Notes under the pieces: generated by a model | The model's database searches: none | Told to the model about the DNA's origin: nothing | The model's input: only the letters and a program-made list of their open reading frames with translations | Source of the DNA: CAZKWG01 sp964615375 | GTDB taxonomy: Bacteria > Myxococcota_A > UBA796 > CAZKWG01 | Assembly: GCA_964615375.1 (NCBI GenBank) | Contig: CAZTOW010000039.1 | Span: forward strand, 1 to 64,000 | Reading direction: 5' to 3' | Length of the DNA stretch: 64,000 nucleotides | Translations under genes and position numbers: made by a program | Shown: positions 41,324-50,456 of the stretch, piece by piece | How the letters are laid out: each line of letters starts with the position of its first letter | Position numbering within the stretch: position 1 is the first letter of the stretch

Positions 41324-43189
41324 TCAGGGAGTAGGCGTGGCGCGCTGGAGGATCACGAACTCGACTCGCCGGTTGGCGGCGCGCGCCTCCAGCGTCTGAC
41401 CTTCCTGCAGGGGTTGAAGCTCCCCGTAGCCGCGCGCGGTGAGCCGGTCCGCGCTCACGCCGCCTCGGATGAGGTAGTCCCGCACGGCCTCGGCCCGCCG
41501 CTGGGACAGCTTCAGGTTGTAGTTCTCCGGGCCCTGATCGTCGGTGTGGCCCTGCACCTCGACGCGCCGGATCTCGCTGTGCTCCTTCAGGCTGGCGACG
41601 ACCTCGTCCAGCAGCCCGAAGCTCTCCGGCTTGATGACCGCGGAGTCGAACTCGAAGAAGACCTTGTCCAGGATGACGATGCGGTCCTCGGTGACCTGCA
41701 CGCGCGGCTTCTGCAGCAGCACGTCCAGGCTGGCGGTCCCGTCGGGCTCCACCGTCAGCGTGCGCCGGGCGACGTTGTAGCCGGGGGCGCTGACCACGAC
41801 CTCCCAGGTCCCGGCGGGCACCTTGTCCTGGCCGACGCCGTCGGTGGCGGTGGCGATCTCCTGCTCGGCGCCGATGAGGCGGGCGCGGGCCTCGAGAGGC
41901 TGGCCGTTCTCGTCGAAGACCGTGACCGTGAGCGTGCCCTTGGGCGGGACCCTGTTGATGCGCAGGGTGACGGCGTGGCGGGGGACGTCGGGGATGATGA
42001 GTCGCCCCTCGTCCACCGTGTAGCCGTCGCTGCGGGCCTGGATCTGGTAGGTGCCGGGCGGGAGCGAGCGGACCAGCTCGCCGTCCTGCAGGTTCCAGTG
42101 ACCGACCTCGGGGCCGGCGAGCAGCTCGACCTCGGCCCCGGCGACCTCGCGCCCGCGCTCGTCGCGGACCTCGATCAGCGTGGGCACCAGGCCCCCGTCG
42201 GGGCAGCCGTCGTCGTCGGCCTTGCCGTTCATGTCCTCGGCCTGGTCGGGGCAGAGGTCGCGGGCGTCGGGGACGCCGTCGTTGTCGCCGTCGGGCCCGA
42301 TGTCACCGCCCTCGCTGACCACCACGGGCGGCGCCTCGGCCACGCGGGGCTGGGGGGTCCAGGTCAGGCCGGAGACGAAGCGGAAGTCGGGGGAGCCGAT
42401 GCCCTGGGTGAGGCCGGCGCCCACGCCCAGGCTGGCGATGAGGGCGTCGGTGGGGCGCCCGCGGGCCACCAGCATCCCCTCCACGGGGAAGGCGCCGGGG
42501 GCGCGGCCGGAGTCGAAGATCACCTCGCCCGTCAGCTCGCCGCTCAGCCACAGGAGCTCGGAGACGGGGACGGCCAGGCCGCCGCCGTAGGTCAGGCGAT
42601 CTCCCCAGCTCACGTCGGGGAGCTGCACGGCGTCGCCCAGGTAGTGGCGATAGCCGGCGTTGGCGGCGACCACCACGCGCTGTCCCGCCGAGGCGACCAG
42701 CTCTCCCCCCACGCTGGCGTGGGCGTCTCCCAGCCAGGCGTTGCCGTTGCCGGTGGGCAGCCCGATGCGGGCCCGGGCGCCGAGACCGAAGCCGCGCTCC
42801 TCGCGCTCCAGCAGCGCGAACTTGCTGTCCAGCACGAGGTCGCCCAGCAGCCGGAAGCCGTCCACGCCGTAGCCCGAGGACGCGAGGTGCAGCGGCATGT
42901 CCAGGCCGAAGCGCAGCCGGTCGAGGTTGGCGAAGGTCGTGAGGTTGGCGGTGGCGACGTTGTCCAGCAGCCCGATGTCGGCCAGGCCCTCGTCGGCGAA
43001 GCGGAAGATGAAGGGATCGTCGGCGTAGCTGAAGGTCACGCCGCCGCCCACCCCCCGCAGGCCCACGTCGGCCTCGTGGATGGACAGGAAGGTCCCGCCG
43101 TCCACGGCGGGATCGAAGCGCTGCGCGTTCACCTCCTGCGCGTGCGCGCGCCCGAGGAGGAGGAGGTGCGCGAGGGCTGTCAGGATCAT
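41324..43189 (-). CDS. OmpA-family outer-membrane protein with PEGA/CNA-like domains
   Basis: A 621-residue protein with an N-terminal signal (MILTALAHLLLLGRAHAQ). Residues about 40-285 form a predicted beta-barrel. DGDNDGVPDARDLCP and a second DDDGCPDGG are thrombospondin type 3-like calcium repeats. Two beta-sandwich domains follow (LIEVRDERGREVAGAEVELL, TLTVTVFDENGQPLEARARL). The C-terminal OmpA domain includes FFEFDSAVIKPES, VEVQGHTDDQGPENYNLKLS and ADRLTARGYGE, which binds peptidoglycan. It anchors the outer membrane to the wall, with surface-exposed middle domains. Confidence 0.88.
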   Translation of the reverse strand: MILTALAHLLLLGRAHAQEVNAQRFDPAVDGGTFLSIHEADVGLRGVGGGVTFSYADDPFIFRFADEGLADIGLLDNVATANLTTFANLDRLRFGLDMPLHLASSGYGVDGFRLLGDLVLDSKFALLEREERGFGLGARARIGLPTGNGNAWLGDAHASVGGELVASAGQRVVVAANAGYRHYLGDAVQLPDVSWGDRLTYGGGLAVPVSELLWLSGELTGEVIFDSGRAPGAFPVEGMLVARGRPTDALIASLGVGAGLTQGIGSPDFRFVSGLTWTPQPRVAEAPPVVVSEGGDIGPDGDNDGVPDARDLCPDQAEDMNGKADDDGCPDGGLVPTLIEVRDERGREVAGAEVELLAGPEVGHWNLQDGELVRSLPPGTYQIQARSDGYTVDEGRLIIPDVPRHAVTLRINRVPPKGTLTVTVFDENGQPLEARARLIGAEQEIATATDGVGQDKVPAGTWEVVVSAPGYNVARRTLTVEPDGTASLDVLLQKPRVQVTEDRIVILDKVFFEFDSAVIKPESFGLLDEVVASLKEHSEIRRVEVQGHTDDQGPENYNLKLSQRRAEAVRDYLIRGGVSADRLTARGYGELQPLQEGQTLEARAANRRVEFVILQRATPTP

Positions 43190-43203
43190 GGTTCGCGCTC
43201 CGC

Positions 43204-44331
<1,128 letters not shown>

Positions 44332-44361
44332 CGAACCACCTCACCGCACAGATGTTCGGGT

Positions 44362-44391
44362 ACTTTATGGGGTGTGATCTGGACACGTCAA
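44362..44391 (-). promoter_or_regulatory. Promoter for MYXO-CTERM protein gene
   Basis: On the minus strand TTGACG (44391-44386), an 18-base spacer and TAAAGT (44367-44362), 30 bases before the start codon at 44331. Confidence 0.5.
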
Positions 44392-44424
44392 GGGTTGCTC
44401 TGGCCCGGCGAGGCCCGTTGGACT

Positions 44425-45315
44425 ATGGAGCCCGTCATGGACGCGCTCCTCGCCGCCTCTGCCTCGCTGCCGCCCGACGTCTCGGGCAAGCTGAACGCCC
44501 TGGTGGGTCTGCTCCGTGGCATGGGGCGGGTACTCGTTACGTTTTCAGGCGGAGTGGACTCCGCGTTGCTCGTCGCTGTAGCGTACCACGCGCTCGGCGA
44601 GGGCTGCGTCGCGCTCACGGCCGCCAGCCCGACCTTCCCCCCCGAAGAGCTGCGCGCGACCCTGAACTTTTGTCAAGATCTCGGGGTCCGGCACATCCTG
44701 GTCGACTCGCAGGAGCTGGAGCGCGAAGGCTACGCGGCGAACGCCGGGAATCGGTGTTACTTCTGCAAGTCGGAGCTCTTCGAGCTCGCCTTGCGCGAGG
44801 CGCGCGCGCTTGACATTTCCTACGTCCTCGATGGAACCATCACCGAGGACTACGGGGAGCATCGCCCTGGCCTGCAGGCTGGGGACGAACACCAGGTCCG
44901 GCACCCGCTGGCGGAGGTCGGGCTGGTCAAGGCGGACGTGCGGGCCGCGGCGAAGGCGCTCGGGCTGGAGGTCTGGGACAAGCCGGCCTTCTCCTGCCTG
45001 GGGAGCCGCTTCCCCGTGGGCACGCGCGTCACGGTGGCCCGCGTGCGCCAGGTCCAGAAGGTGGAGAGCCACCTGCGCATGCTCGGGCTCCGCCAGTTCC
45101 GCGCGCGCTGGCACGAGCTCGAGGGGCACCCCATGGTGCGGATCGAGCTCGACCCCGGCGACCTGGCCGCCCTGGCCATGCCCGGCGTGCGCGAGTCCAT
45201 CGTCGAGGTCAGCAAGGCTGAGGGGTTCCGGTGGGTGACGGTCGATCTTCAGGGCTACCAGAGGGGAGCCCTCTCGCACGCCCTCCAGGGCTCGGCGACC
45301 GCGTCGAGCACGTAG
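44425..45315 (+). CDS. larE: ATP-dependent sacrificial sulfur transferase LarE
   Basis: A 296-residue protein. VLVTFSGGVDSALLVAVAYH is the PP-loop; AGNRCYFCKSELFELAL and DGTITEDYGEHRPGLQAG follow. The sacrificial-type Cys lies in DKPAFSCLGSRFPVGTRVT. LarE adenylates pyridinium-3,5-biscarboxylate mononucleotide and donates sulfur for the nickel-pincer cofactor of lactate racemase-type enzymes. LarB and LarC are not in this window. The ATG at 44425 is chosen over 44437 because it gives extra N-terminal residues; both are possible. Confidence 0.85.
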   Translation: MEPVMDALLAASASLPPDVSGKLNALVGLLRGMGRVLVTFSGGVDSALLVAVAYHALGEGCVALTAASPTFPPEELRATLNFCQDLGVRHILVDSQELEREGYAANAGNRCYFCKSELFELALREARALDISYVLDGTITEDYGEHRPGLQAGDEHQVRHPLAEVGLVKADVRAAAKALGLEVWDKPAFSCLGSRFPVGTRVTVARVRQVQKVESHLRMLGLRQFRARWHELEGHPMVRIELDPGDLAALAMPGVRESIVEVSKAEGFRWVTVDLQGYQRGALSHALQGSATASST

Positions 45316-46019
45316 CGCCCGGCGCGCGCGCGGCGGTCCTGCGGGAGCTCCTCGCGCTGTGGCTGGTGACGCTGCTGCTCATCCGCGCCGTGATCGCGGC
45401 CCAGAGCGGGCTGGGCCTGCCGGACTGGGTGCGCGCCGCGGTGCCCCTGCTCTTCATGTACGCGCCCATCCTGCTCTGCCGCTGGCGCGGGGCCGACTCC
45501 TGGGCCTACCGCCTCTCGGTGCCGGCCTTCTCTGACCGCCGGAGCTGGCGGGAGATCGGGCTGCTGAACCTGCGCGCGCTCCTGCTCATCGCCCCGCCCT
45601 TCGTGGTCGGCTACCACTACTACCAGTCGATGCTGTTCGGGCTCTCCCCGGGGCACGGCGCGCCGCCCGATCCGCTGCTGGAGGTGGCTCACCACCTGTT
45701 CTTCGTGGCGGTGCCCGAGGAATTCTTCTACCGGGGCTACTTCCAGACCCGCTTGAACGAGGTGATGCCGCGCCGATTCCTCGTGCTGGGCGTGCCCATG
45801 GGCTGGGGGGCGGTGGTCGCCGCCCTCTTCTTCGCCTTCGGGCACTCGGTCGTGACCTTTCAGTGGTGGCACTTCGCCACCTTCTTCCCCGGCCTCGTCT
45901 TCGCCTGGATGCGCGAGCGCACGGGGGGCGTGATGGCGGGCGCGCTCTTCCACGCCGCCTGCAACGTGGGCGTCGTGTTCCTGGACTACAGCTACGGGAT
46001 CCGCCTGGCCGGGGCCTGA
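45231..46019 (+). CDS. CPBP-family glutamic intramembrane protease
   Basis: A 262-residue multi-pass membrane protein. The active-site motifs are VPEEFFYRGYFQTRL (EExxxR), AFGHSVVTF and ALFHAACNVGVVF (HxxxN). Helices such as LALWLVTLLLIRAVIA and LLLIAPPFVVGY span the membrane. CPBP proteins cleave or process prenylated or tail-anchored proteins; some Myxococcota members (myxosortases) process MYXO-CTERM proteins, and such a substrate is encoded nearby. The GTG at 45231 overlaps larE by 85 bases; a downstream GTG within the first helix is possible, so the start is uncertain. Confidence 0.8.
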   Translation: MGDGRSSGLPEGSPLARPPGLGDRVEHVAPGARAAVLRELLALWLVTLLLIRAVIAAQSGLGLPDWVRAAVPLLFMYAPILLCRWRGADSWAYRLSVPAFSDRRSWREIGLLNLRALLLIAPPFVVGYHYYQSMLFGLSPGHGAPPDPLLEVAHHLFFVAVPEEFFYRGYFQTRLNEVMPRRFLVLGVPMGWGAVVAALFFAFGHSVVTFQWWHFATFFPGLVFAWMRERTGGVMAGALFHAACNVGVVFLDYSYGIRLAGA

Positions 46020-46029
46020 AGGCGAGCGC

Positions 46030-46566
46030 TCAGGCCGCGTCCTCGTTCGGGAAGCCCTCGAGGCGACCGCGGCGCCAGAGCTGGTAGTGCCGCGCGCAGA
46101 AGCCCTTGGAGCGCGGGTGCTCCTCGCAGCCGGGCACCTTGCAGTGGCGCCGGCTGTCCGCGCCCTCGCTGGGGGCCTCGGCGGCCTCGGCGCCCGGGGA
46201 CTGCTGCGCCGCGGGCTCCACGGCGGGGGCCGGAGCGGGGCGGGCCTCGAGGCGGGCGAGGATCTCGGTGAGGGTGGCGCTCTGGCTGGCCTGGGCGCGC
46301 TCGAGGGCCGCGAGGCGCGCGTCGAGGGCGTCGATGCGCTCGTCGATGCGCTCCACGTCCTCGGCGAGCTTCTTGTAGCCGCCGGTGGAGCCCGCCAGCT
46401 GGCCGCGCAGGGCGTTGAGCTGGTCGCGCAGATCCTTGAAGTCGGTGCGCGTGGGCACCTGCCGGTGGTCGAGCGTCTCGTAGACGACGTCCTCGAGCGA
46501 GCGGCGCAGGCTGGGGAGGAGGGAGTCCGCCACCGAGGACGTGATGTAGTCGCGCGCGCTGCCCAT
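46030..46566 (-). CDS. Coiled-coil protein with C-terminal Cys/His knuckle
   Basis: A 178-residue protein. Residues about 1-45 are helical (MGSARDYITSSVADSLLPSL). About 45-100 are a coiled coil (KLAEDVERIDERIDALDARL, LERAQASQSATLTEIL). An Ala/Pro linker follows. The end has RHCKVPGCEEHPRSKGFCAR then HYQLWRRGRLEG: three Cys and two or three His arranged C-x4-C-x8-C-x2-H, a likely zinc knuckle. A promoter is seen upstream. A similar knuckle occurs in other myxobacterial proteins as far as I recall; function unknown. Confidence 0.75.
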   Translation of the reverse strand: MGSARDYITSSVADSLLPSLRRSLEDVVYETLDHRQVPTRTDFKDLRDQLNALRGQLAGSTGGYKKLAEDVERIDERIDALDARLAALERAQASQSATLTEILARLEARPAPAPAVEPAAQQSPGAEAAEAPSEGADSRRHCKVPGCEEHPRSKGFCARHYQLWRRGRLEGFPNEDAA

Positions 46567-46641
46567 GGTCTTCCTGCTCCCGTTGTACAGGGACGCCTAA
46601 CCCGTGGGAGCCGTCGCCGCCGTGGGTCTCCCACCTTCGGG

Positions 46642-46670
46642 CGCATAAAAGACTCACCAGATCTTGTCAA
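46642..46670 (-). promoter_or_regulatory. Promoter for the coiled-coil/Cys-knuckle protein gene
   Basis: On the minus strand TTGACA (46670-46665), a 17-base spacer and TATGCG (46647-46642), 76 bases before the ATG at 46566. Confidence 0.55.
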
Positions 46671-46690
46671 TGCGCCGTGGCGGCTTCGCC

Positions 46691-46720
46691 TTGCCCAGCC
46701 CCCCGCCTGGGTGCTACATT
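46691..46720 (+). promoter_or_regulatory. Promoter for AgmX/PglI-like gene
   Basis: TTGCCC (46691-46696), an 18-base spacer and TACATT (46715-46720), 50 bases before the ATG at 46770. It is back to back with the promoter for the divergent gene. Confidence 0.45.
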
Positions 46721-46769
46721 CCCCCCTACGTGCGCCGGGCGGAAGCGGGCCGCACGCGGAGGATTCGGG

Positions 46770-47648
46770 ATGCCCCAGTGCCCTTTCTGCAAGGGCAAGA
46801 TCGCTGAGGATCTTCTTCGCTTTGGGGGTCACTGCCCCCACTGCCTGAACGAGATCCCGGGCGAAGAAGCCGCGACGGACCCCGGCGCTCAGGCGCGCCA
46901 GCGTCAGGAGCTGGAGGCCCGCGCCGCGGCTGCGCGCCTGCAACGCAGGACGAAGATCATCCGGGCGGTCGCCGCCCTGACGGTGCTGCTGGGCGTCGGC
47001 GCCTGGGCGGCCCTCCACGAGGAGCCGGAGCCCCTCCTGCTGGAAGATGTGGAGATCTACATCGCCCCGGCGAGCGCGCACCGGAACGTCGCCGCGGAGG
47101 AGGCCGCCGAGGCCAAGGCCCGCGCCGAGGAGGAGGCGAAGCGTCGGGAGATGGCCGCGCGCGCCGCCGCGCAGGCCAGCAGCGCCCAGAGCTCGGGCAG
47201 CCTGGCCGACGCGGGCCCGGCGCCGTCCACGCCCTCCTCGCCCTCCAGCGCCTCGGGCGCCCCCGAGAGCAGCTCGGACGGCCTGCCCAGCTCCATGGCG
47301 GGCCTGAGCCTGAGCCCCAAGGGCCCCTCGCTCAAGGGCATCAGCGGGATGGTGGCCAGCGGGGACGCCGAGATCAAGGCGATGGCCAAGACGGTGGTGG
47401 ACGCCAACTACAAGCAGCTCCGCCAGTGCTACGAGGCCCGCCTGAAGGAGAACCCCGGCCTGTCCGGTCGCTGGGTCGTGGCCTGGACCATCGAGAAGGA
47501 CGGGACCGTGTCCGGCGCCGAGGCCGAGGGCCAGGGCGTGAAGGACCGCACCTTCGAGACCTGCGTGGAGCACAACGTCTCCAACTGGAAATTCCAGTCG
47601 GTGGCGCAGCCCACGGAGCTCGCGCGGGCCTTCGTCTTCAGCAACTGA
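46770..47648 (+). CDS. AgmX/PglI C-terminal-domain protein with zinc ribbon and membrane helix
   Basis: A 292-residue protein with GGAGG before its ATG. The first 25 residues have two CxxC pairs (MPQCPFCKGKIAEDLLRFGG, CPHCLNEIP), a zinc ribbon. A membrane helix (IIRAVAALTVLLGVGAWAAL, about residue 63-82) follows, then an Ala/Ser/Pro-rich linker. The C-terminal AgmX/PglI domain has VVDANYKQLRQCYEARLKEN, GLSGRWVVAWTIEKDGTVSG and WKFQSVAQPTELARAFVF, as in TonB-like adventurous-gliding proteins. The periplasmic domain may link energy from the inner membrane to envelope partners. Confidence 0.85.
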   Translation: MPQCPFCKGKIAEDLLRFGGHCPHCLNEIPGEEAATDPGAQARQRQELEARAAAARLQRRTKIIRAVAALTVLLGVGAWAALHEEPEPLLLEDVEIYIAPASAHRNVAAEEAAEAKARAEEEAKRREMAARAAAQASSAQSSGSLADAGPAPSTPSSPSSASGAPESSSDGLPSSMAGLSLSPKGPSLKGISGMVASGDAEIKAMAKTVVDANYKQLRQCYEARLKENPGLSGRWVVAWTIEKDGTVSGAEAEGQGVKDRTFETCVEHNVSNWKFQSVAQPTELARAFVFSN

Positions 47649-48096
47649 GGGCCGCGGCCTCCGGCAGCTCGCGGGCCATCAGGATCGCGTCCTCGCCGTC
47701 GGGGTAGTAGCGGGGGCGGCGACCGACGGCCTCGTAGCCCCGGCTCCGGTAGAGGCTCTGGGCGCCCGCGTTGTCGGCGCGCACCTCGAGCCAGCAGGTG
47801 CGCGCGCCGCTCCGGGCCAGCTGAGCCTCCAGCGCGTCCAGCAGGGCGCGGGCGTGGCCACGTCGCCGGGAGGCCGGGGAGACGCCGATCTCCAGCACCT
47901 CCGCCTCGTCGGCCACCACCCGGCCCAGCGCGTGCCCGGCCAGCGCGCCCTCCGCCTCCAGCACCAGGAACACGCCGCCCGCGCGCCCCAGCTCGCCCGC
48001 GAACATGGGCTCGGTCCAGGCGGCGGCGCCGAAGCAGGCGCGCTCGATCTCCAGCACCGCGGGCAGATCCTCGGCCCGCGCCTCACGGACCTTCAC
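47638..48096 (-). CDS. rimI: Ribosomal protein S18-alanine N-acetyltransferase RimI
   Basis: A 152-residue GNAT protein. The GTG at 48096 follows GGAGGACC and lies in a GTGA overlap with the upstream gene. VREARAEDLPAVLEIERACF opens the fold; VLEIGVSPASRRRGHARALL binds acetyl-CoA through R-R-x-G-x-A; then CWLEVRADNAGAQSLYRSRG and RYYPDGEDAILMARELP finish it. The Y-Y-x-D-G-E-D-A-I-x-M end is typical of RimI. It acetylates the N-terminal Ala of S18. Confidence 0.88.
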   Translation of the reverse strand: MKVREARAEDLPAVLEIERACFGAAAWTEPMFAGELGRAGGVFLVLEAEGALAGHALGRVVADEAEVLEIGVSPASRRRGHARALLDALEAQLARSGARTCWLEVRADNAGAQSLYRSRGYEAVGRRPRYYPDGEDAILMARELPEAAALSC

Positions 48097-48704
48097 CGCG
48101 GGTCCTCCCCCTCCTCCAGCGGGAAGGCCGGAGGCTCCGAGGACCACACGCGCACCCGCCGGATCTGGACCTGCTCGCGGGCGCCCTCGATCCAGGCGTC
48201 GTAGCGGGCGCGGAGCTGATCCTCGGTCTCGCCCGCCGCCTGCGACTGCAGGACGACCACGCGCTGCACGTAGCGCTCGACCACGATGCGGGCGTAGAGC
48301 ACGCCGGAGAGCCGCTCCTCGTCCAGCCCGAAGGCCGAGAGGAAGCGCACGTACTCGCCCGGGTTCTCCCAGGTCTCTCGCAGGGCGTCGAGGCGCTCGC
48401 GGACCTGGGCGGCGGTGGGCTGGTAGACGGTGACGTCGCCGGCCAGGCCGCGGATGATCGCGGCGTCGATCGCCACCTCCAGGGCGTCCCGGTCGGCCCG
48501 CTCGCCGATGGGGAAGGGGCGGGGATCGTGCTCGCTCAGCGCGCGCTCCAGCGCCACGTCCGAGGCCAGCACCAGGCGATCCCCCACGACCGCCACCACG
48601 CGGTCCAGCAGCAGGGGCGCGGGCTCGATGTCGCCCGCCACGGCCACCCGGGCTCCCAGCCCGAGCGCGGCGATCAGCAGCAGTACCGAGCGCCCACAGT
48701 GCAT
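48093..48704 (-). CDS. SurA-N-like periplasmic chaperone without PPIase domain
   Basis: A 203-residue protein with a signal peptide (VLLLIAALGLGARVAVAG). LDRVVAVVGDRLVLASDVAL matches the SurA N-terminal strand and helix. Later helices (ALEVAIDAAIIRGLAGDVTV, AQVRERLDALRETWENPGEY) and the end VERYVQRVVVLQSQAAGETE correspond to the SurA N/C helical domain. No parvulin module is present, so it is a short chaperone-only form. SurA relatives bind unfolded outer-membrane proteins in the periplasm. It overlaps rimI by 4 bases. Confidence 0.75.
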   Translation of the reverse strand: MHCGRSVLLLIAALGLGARVAVAGDIEPAPLLLDRVVAVVGDRLVLASDVALERALSEHDPRPFPIGERADRDALEVAIDAAIIRGLAGDVTVYQPTAAQVRERLDALRETWENPGEYVRFLSAFGLDEERLSGVLYARIVVERYVQRVVVLQSQAAGETEDQLRARYDAWIEGAREQVQIRRVRVWSSEPPAFPLEEGEDPR

Positions 48705-48712
48705 GCCTATCC

Positions 48713-48741
48713 TTTACCCCATCGCGGGTCCCGATTACACT
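48713..48741 (+). promoter_or_regulatory. Candidate promoter for the ABC-transporter/selenoprotein operon
   Basis: TTTACC (48713-48718), a 17-base spacer and TACACT (48736-48741), 58 bases before the first ATG at 48799. Confidence 0.4.
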
Positions 48742-48798
48742 GGTGCGTCCCGGCCCGCCCTGCCTGCGGTCCCGCGGTCCGACCCCCCTGGAGCTTGG

Positions 48799-49746
48799 AT
48801 GATCTCGGCTCGGAACCTGACCAAACGCTTCGGCCGGCTGACGGCCGTGGACCAGGTGTCCTTCGAGGTGGCCTCTGGGGAGATCTTAGGTTTCATCGGG
48901 CCGAACGGCGCGGGCAAGACGACGACGATGAGAATGCTCACGGGCTTCCTGCCGGCCACCGACGGCGCGGCGGTGGTGGCCGGGCACGACGTCTTCGAGG
49001 AGCCCATGGCGGTGCGCCGGAGGGTCGGCTACCTGCCGGAGACCCCGCCGCTGTACCCTGAGCTGAGCGTCGGAGAGTACCTGAGCTTCGTCGCGGAGAT
49101 CCGCGAGGTCCCCTACAAGGAGCGGGCCCGCAAGGTGGGGCACGCCATGGAGGGCGTGGGGCTGAAGGGCTGGGAGCGGCGCCTGCTGGGCTCGCTGTCC
49201 AAGGGCTATCGGCAGCGCGTGGGGCTCGCCCAGGCCATCCTCCACGATCCGGCGGTGCTCATCCTGGATGAGCCCACCAGCGGCCTCGACCCGGCGCAGG
49301 TGGTGGGGATTCGCGACTTCATCCGCTCGCTCGCCCAGGATCGCACGGTGATCCTCTCCACCCACATCCTCACGGAGGTGGAGCTGCTCTGCCGGCGCGC
49401 GGTGATCATCGCGGGCGGCAAGGTGGCGGCGGACGGCACGATGGAGGAGCTCGCCCACGGCGTCGGCGCCGGGCTGCGCTACGAGGTGGAGCTCGGCGCG
49501 CCCGAGGGCGTGAACGTGGCCACCGAGGTGAGCCGCCTCCCCGAGATCGAGCAGGTCCGCCCGATCGACGGCGCGCTCCCCGGGGCGGAGCTCGGGCTCA
49601 CCCGGCTGGAGCTGCGCGCCCCCGAGGATCCGCGCCCGGCGGTCGCCCGCCTGGCCACTGCCCGGGGCTGGACCATCCGCGCGATGGAGCGGGTGGTCCC
49701 GAGCCTGGAAGAGGCCTTCCTCGCCATCGTCGGGAGGGAGCGTTGA
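48799..49746 (+). CDS. ABC transporter ATP-binding protein (GldA-like)
   Basis: A 315-residue protein. GFIGPNGAGKTTTMRMLTGF is the Walker A, LSKGYRQRVGLAQAI the signature, VLILDEPTSGLDP the Walker B, and STHI the switch. The C-terminal 80 residues match the DUF4162-type extension of GldA/CcmA-like exporters. It powers the transmembrane partner encoded next, as in the GldA-GldF-GldG systems that I know from gliding Bacteroidetes and myxobacteria. The stop overlaps the next TTG start by 4 bases. Confidence 0.9.
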   Translation: MISARNLTKRFGRLTAVDQVSFEVASGEILGFIGPNGAGKTTTMRMLTGFLPATDGAAVVAGHDVFEEPMAVRRRVGYLPETPPLYPELSVGEYLSFVAEIREVPYKERARKVGHAMEGVGLKGWERRLLGSLSKGYRQRVGLAQAILHDPAVLILDEPTSGLDPAQVVGIRDFIRSLAQDRTVILSTHILTEVELLCRRAVIIAGGKVAADGTMEELAHGVGAGLRYEVELGAPEGVNVATEVSRLPEIEQVRPIDGALPGAELGLTRLELRAPEDPRPAVARLATARGWTIRAMERVVPSLEEAFLAIVGRER

Positions 49747-50456
49747 GCGCGTTGCTGGCGATCATCAAGAAGGAGCTGCGGGTCTACTTCGCGAGCCCGC
49801 TGGCCTACATGTTCCTGGGCGTCTTCCTGTTCATGGCGGGCCTCTTCTTCTACCTGGGCGTCACGATGACGGGGGAGGCGAGCCTGCGGGTCATGCTGGG
49901 CAACCTCTCGGTCGTGCTGCTCTTCCTGCTGCCCATGCTGACCATGCGGCACTTCGCCGAGGAGCGCCGGGCCGGCACCTTCGAGCTCCTGATGACCGCG
50001 CCGGTCCCGCTCTGGGCGCTCCTGCTGGGCAAGTGGTCGGCCAGCCTGATCCTCTGCCTGGCGATGCTGGCGGGCACGCTCATCTTCCCCGGGATCCTGG
50101 CCTACTATGGCGATCCGGACTGGGGGGTGATCGCGACCAGCTATCTGGGGCTGCTGCTGTGCTGCGGGGCCTTCGTCTCCGCGGGGCTCTTCTCGTCCAG
50201 CCTGACCAGCGAGCCGGTGGCGGCGGGGCTGGGCGGGGTGATGGTGCTGCTGCCCTTCTGGCTGGCGGGCACGGCGGCGGATCTGGTGCAGGTGGAGTGG
50301 CTGCGCACGGCGCTGCGCCACGTCTCCTTCCTCACGCACATCGAGCCCTTCGCCAAGGGCATCATCGACAGCGCGGACCTGAGCTGGTTCCTGCTGTTCA
50401 CCTTCGGCTTCCTGTTCCTGACCTGGCGCTCCATCGAGTCGAGGAGGTGGCGGTGA
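49743..50456 (+). CDS. ABC transporter permease (GldF-like)
   Basis: A 237-residue membrane protein starting at TTG 49743. Six membrane segments are visible, e.g. PLAYMFLGVFLFMAGLFFYL, LSVVLLFLLPMLTMRHFAEE, ASLILCLAMLAGTLIFPGIL and LGLLLCCGAFVSAGLFSSSL. The R-H-F-A-E-E-R-R-A-G-T segment is the coupling region of ABC-2 type exporters. It is the channel subunit of the GldA-like ATPase encoded upstream; overlaps the next gene by 4 bases (GTGA). Confidence 0.88.
   Translation: MSALLAIIKKELRVYFASPLAYMFLGVFLFMAGLFFYLGVTMTGEASLRVMLGNLSVVLLFLLPMLTMRHFAEERRAGTFELLMTAPVPLWALLLGKWSASLILCLAMLAGTLIFPGILAYYGDPDWGVIATSYLGLLLCCGAFVSAGLFSSSLTSEPVAAGLGGVMVLLPFWLAGTAADLVQVEWLRTALRHVSFLTHIEPFAKGIIDSADLSWFLLFTFGFLFLTWRSIESRRWR

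Noticed and set aside
46567..46769. A tRNA or small RNA in the divergent intergenic region
   Set aside because: No cloverleaf could be drawn; the region contains two back-to-back promoters instead.
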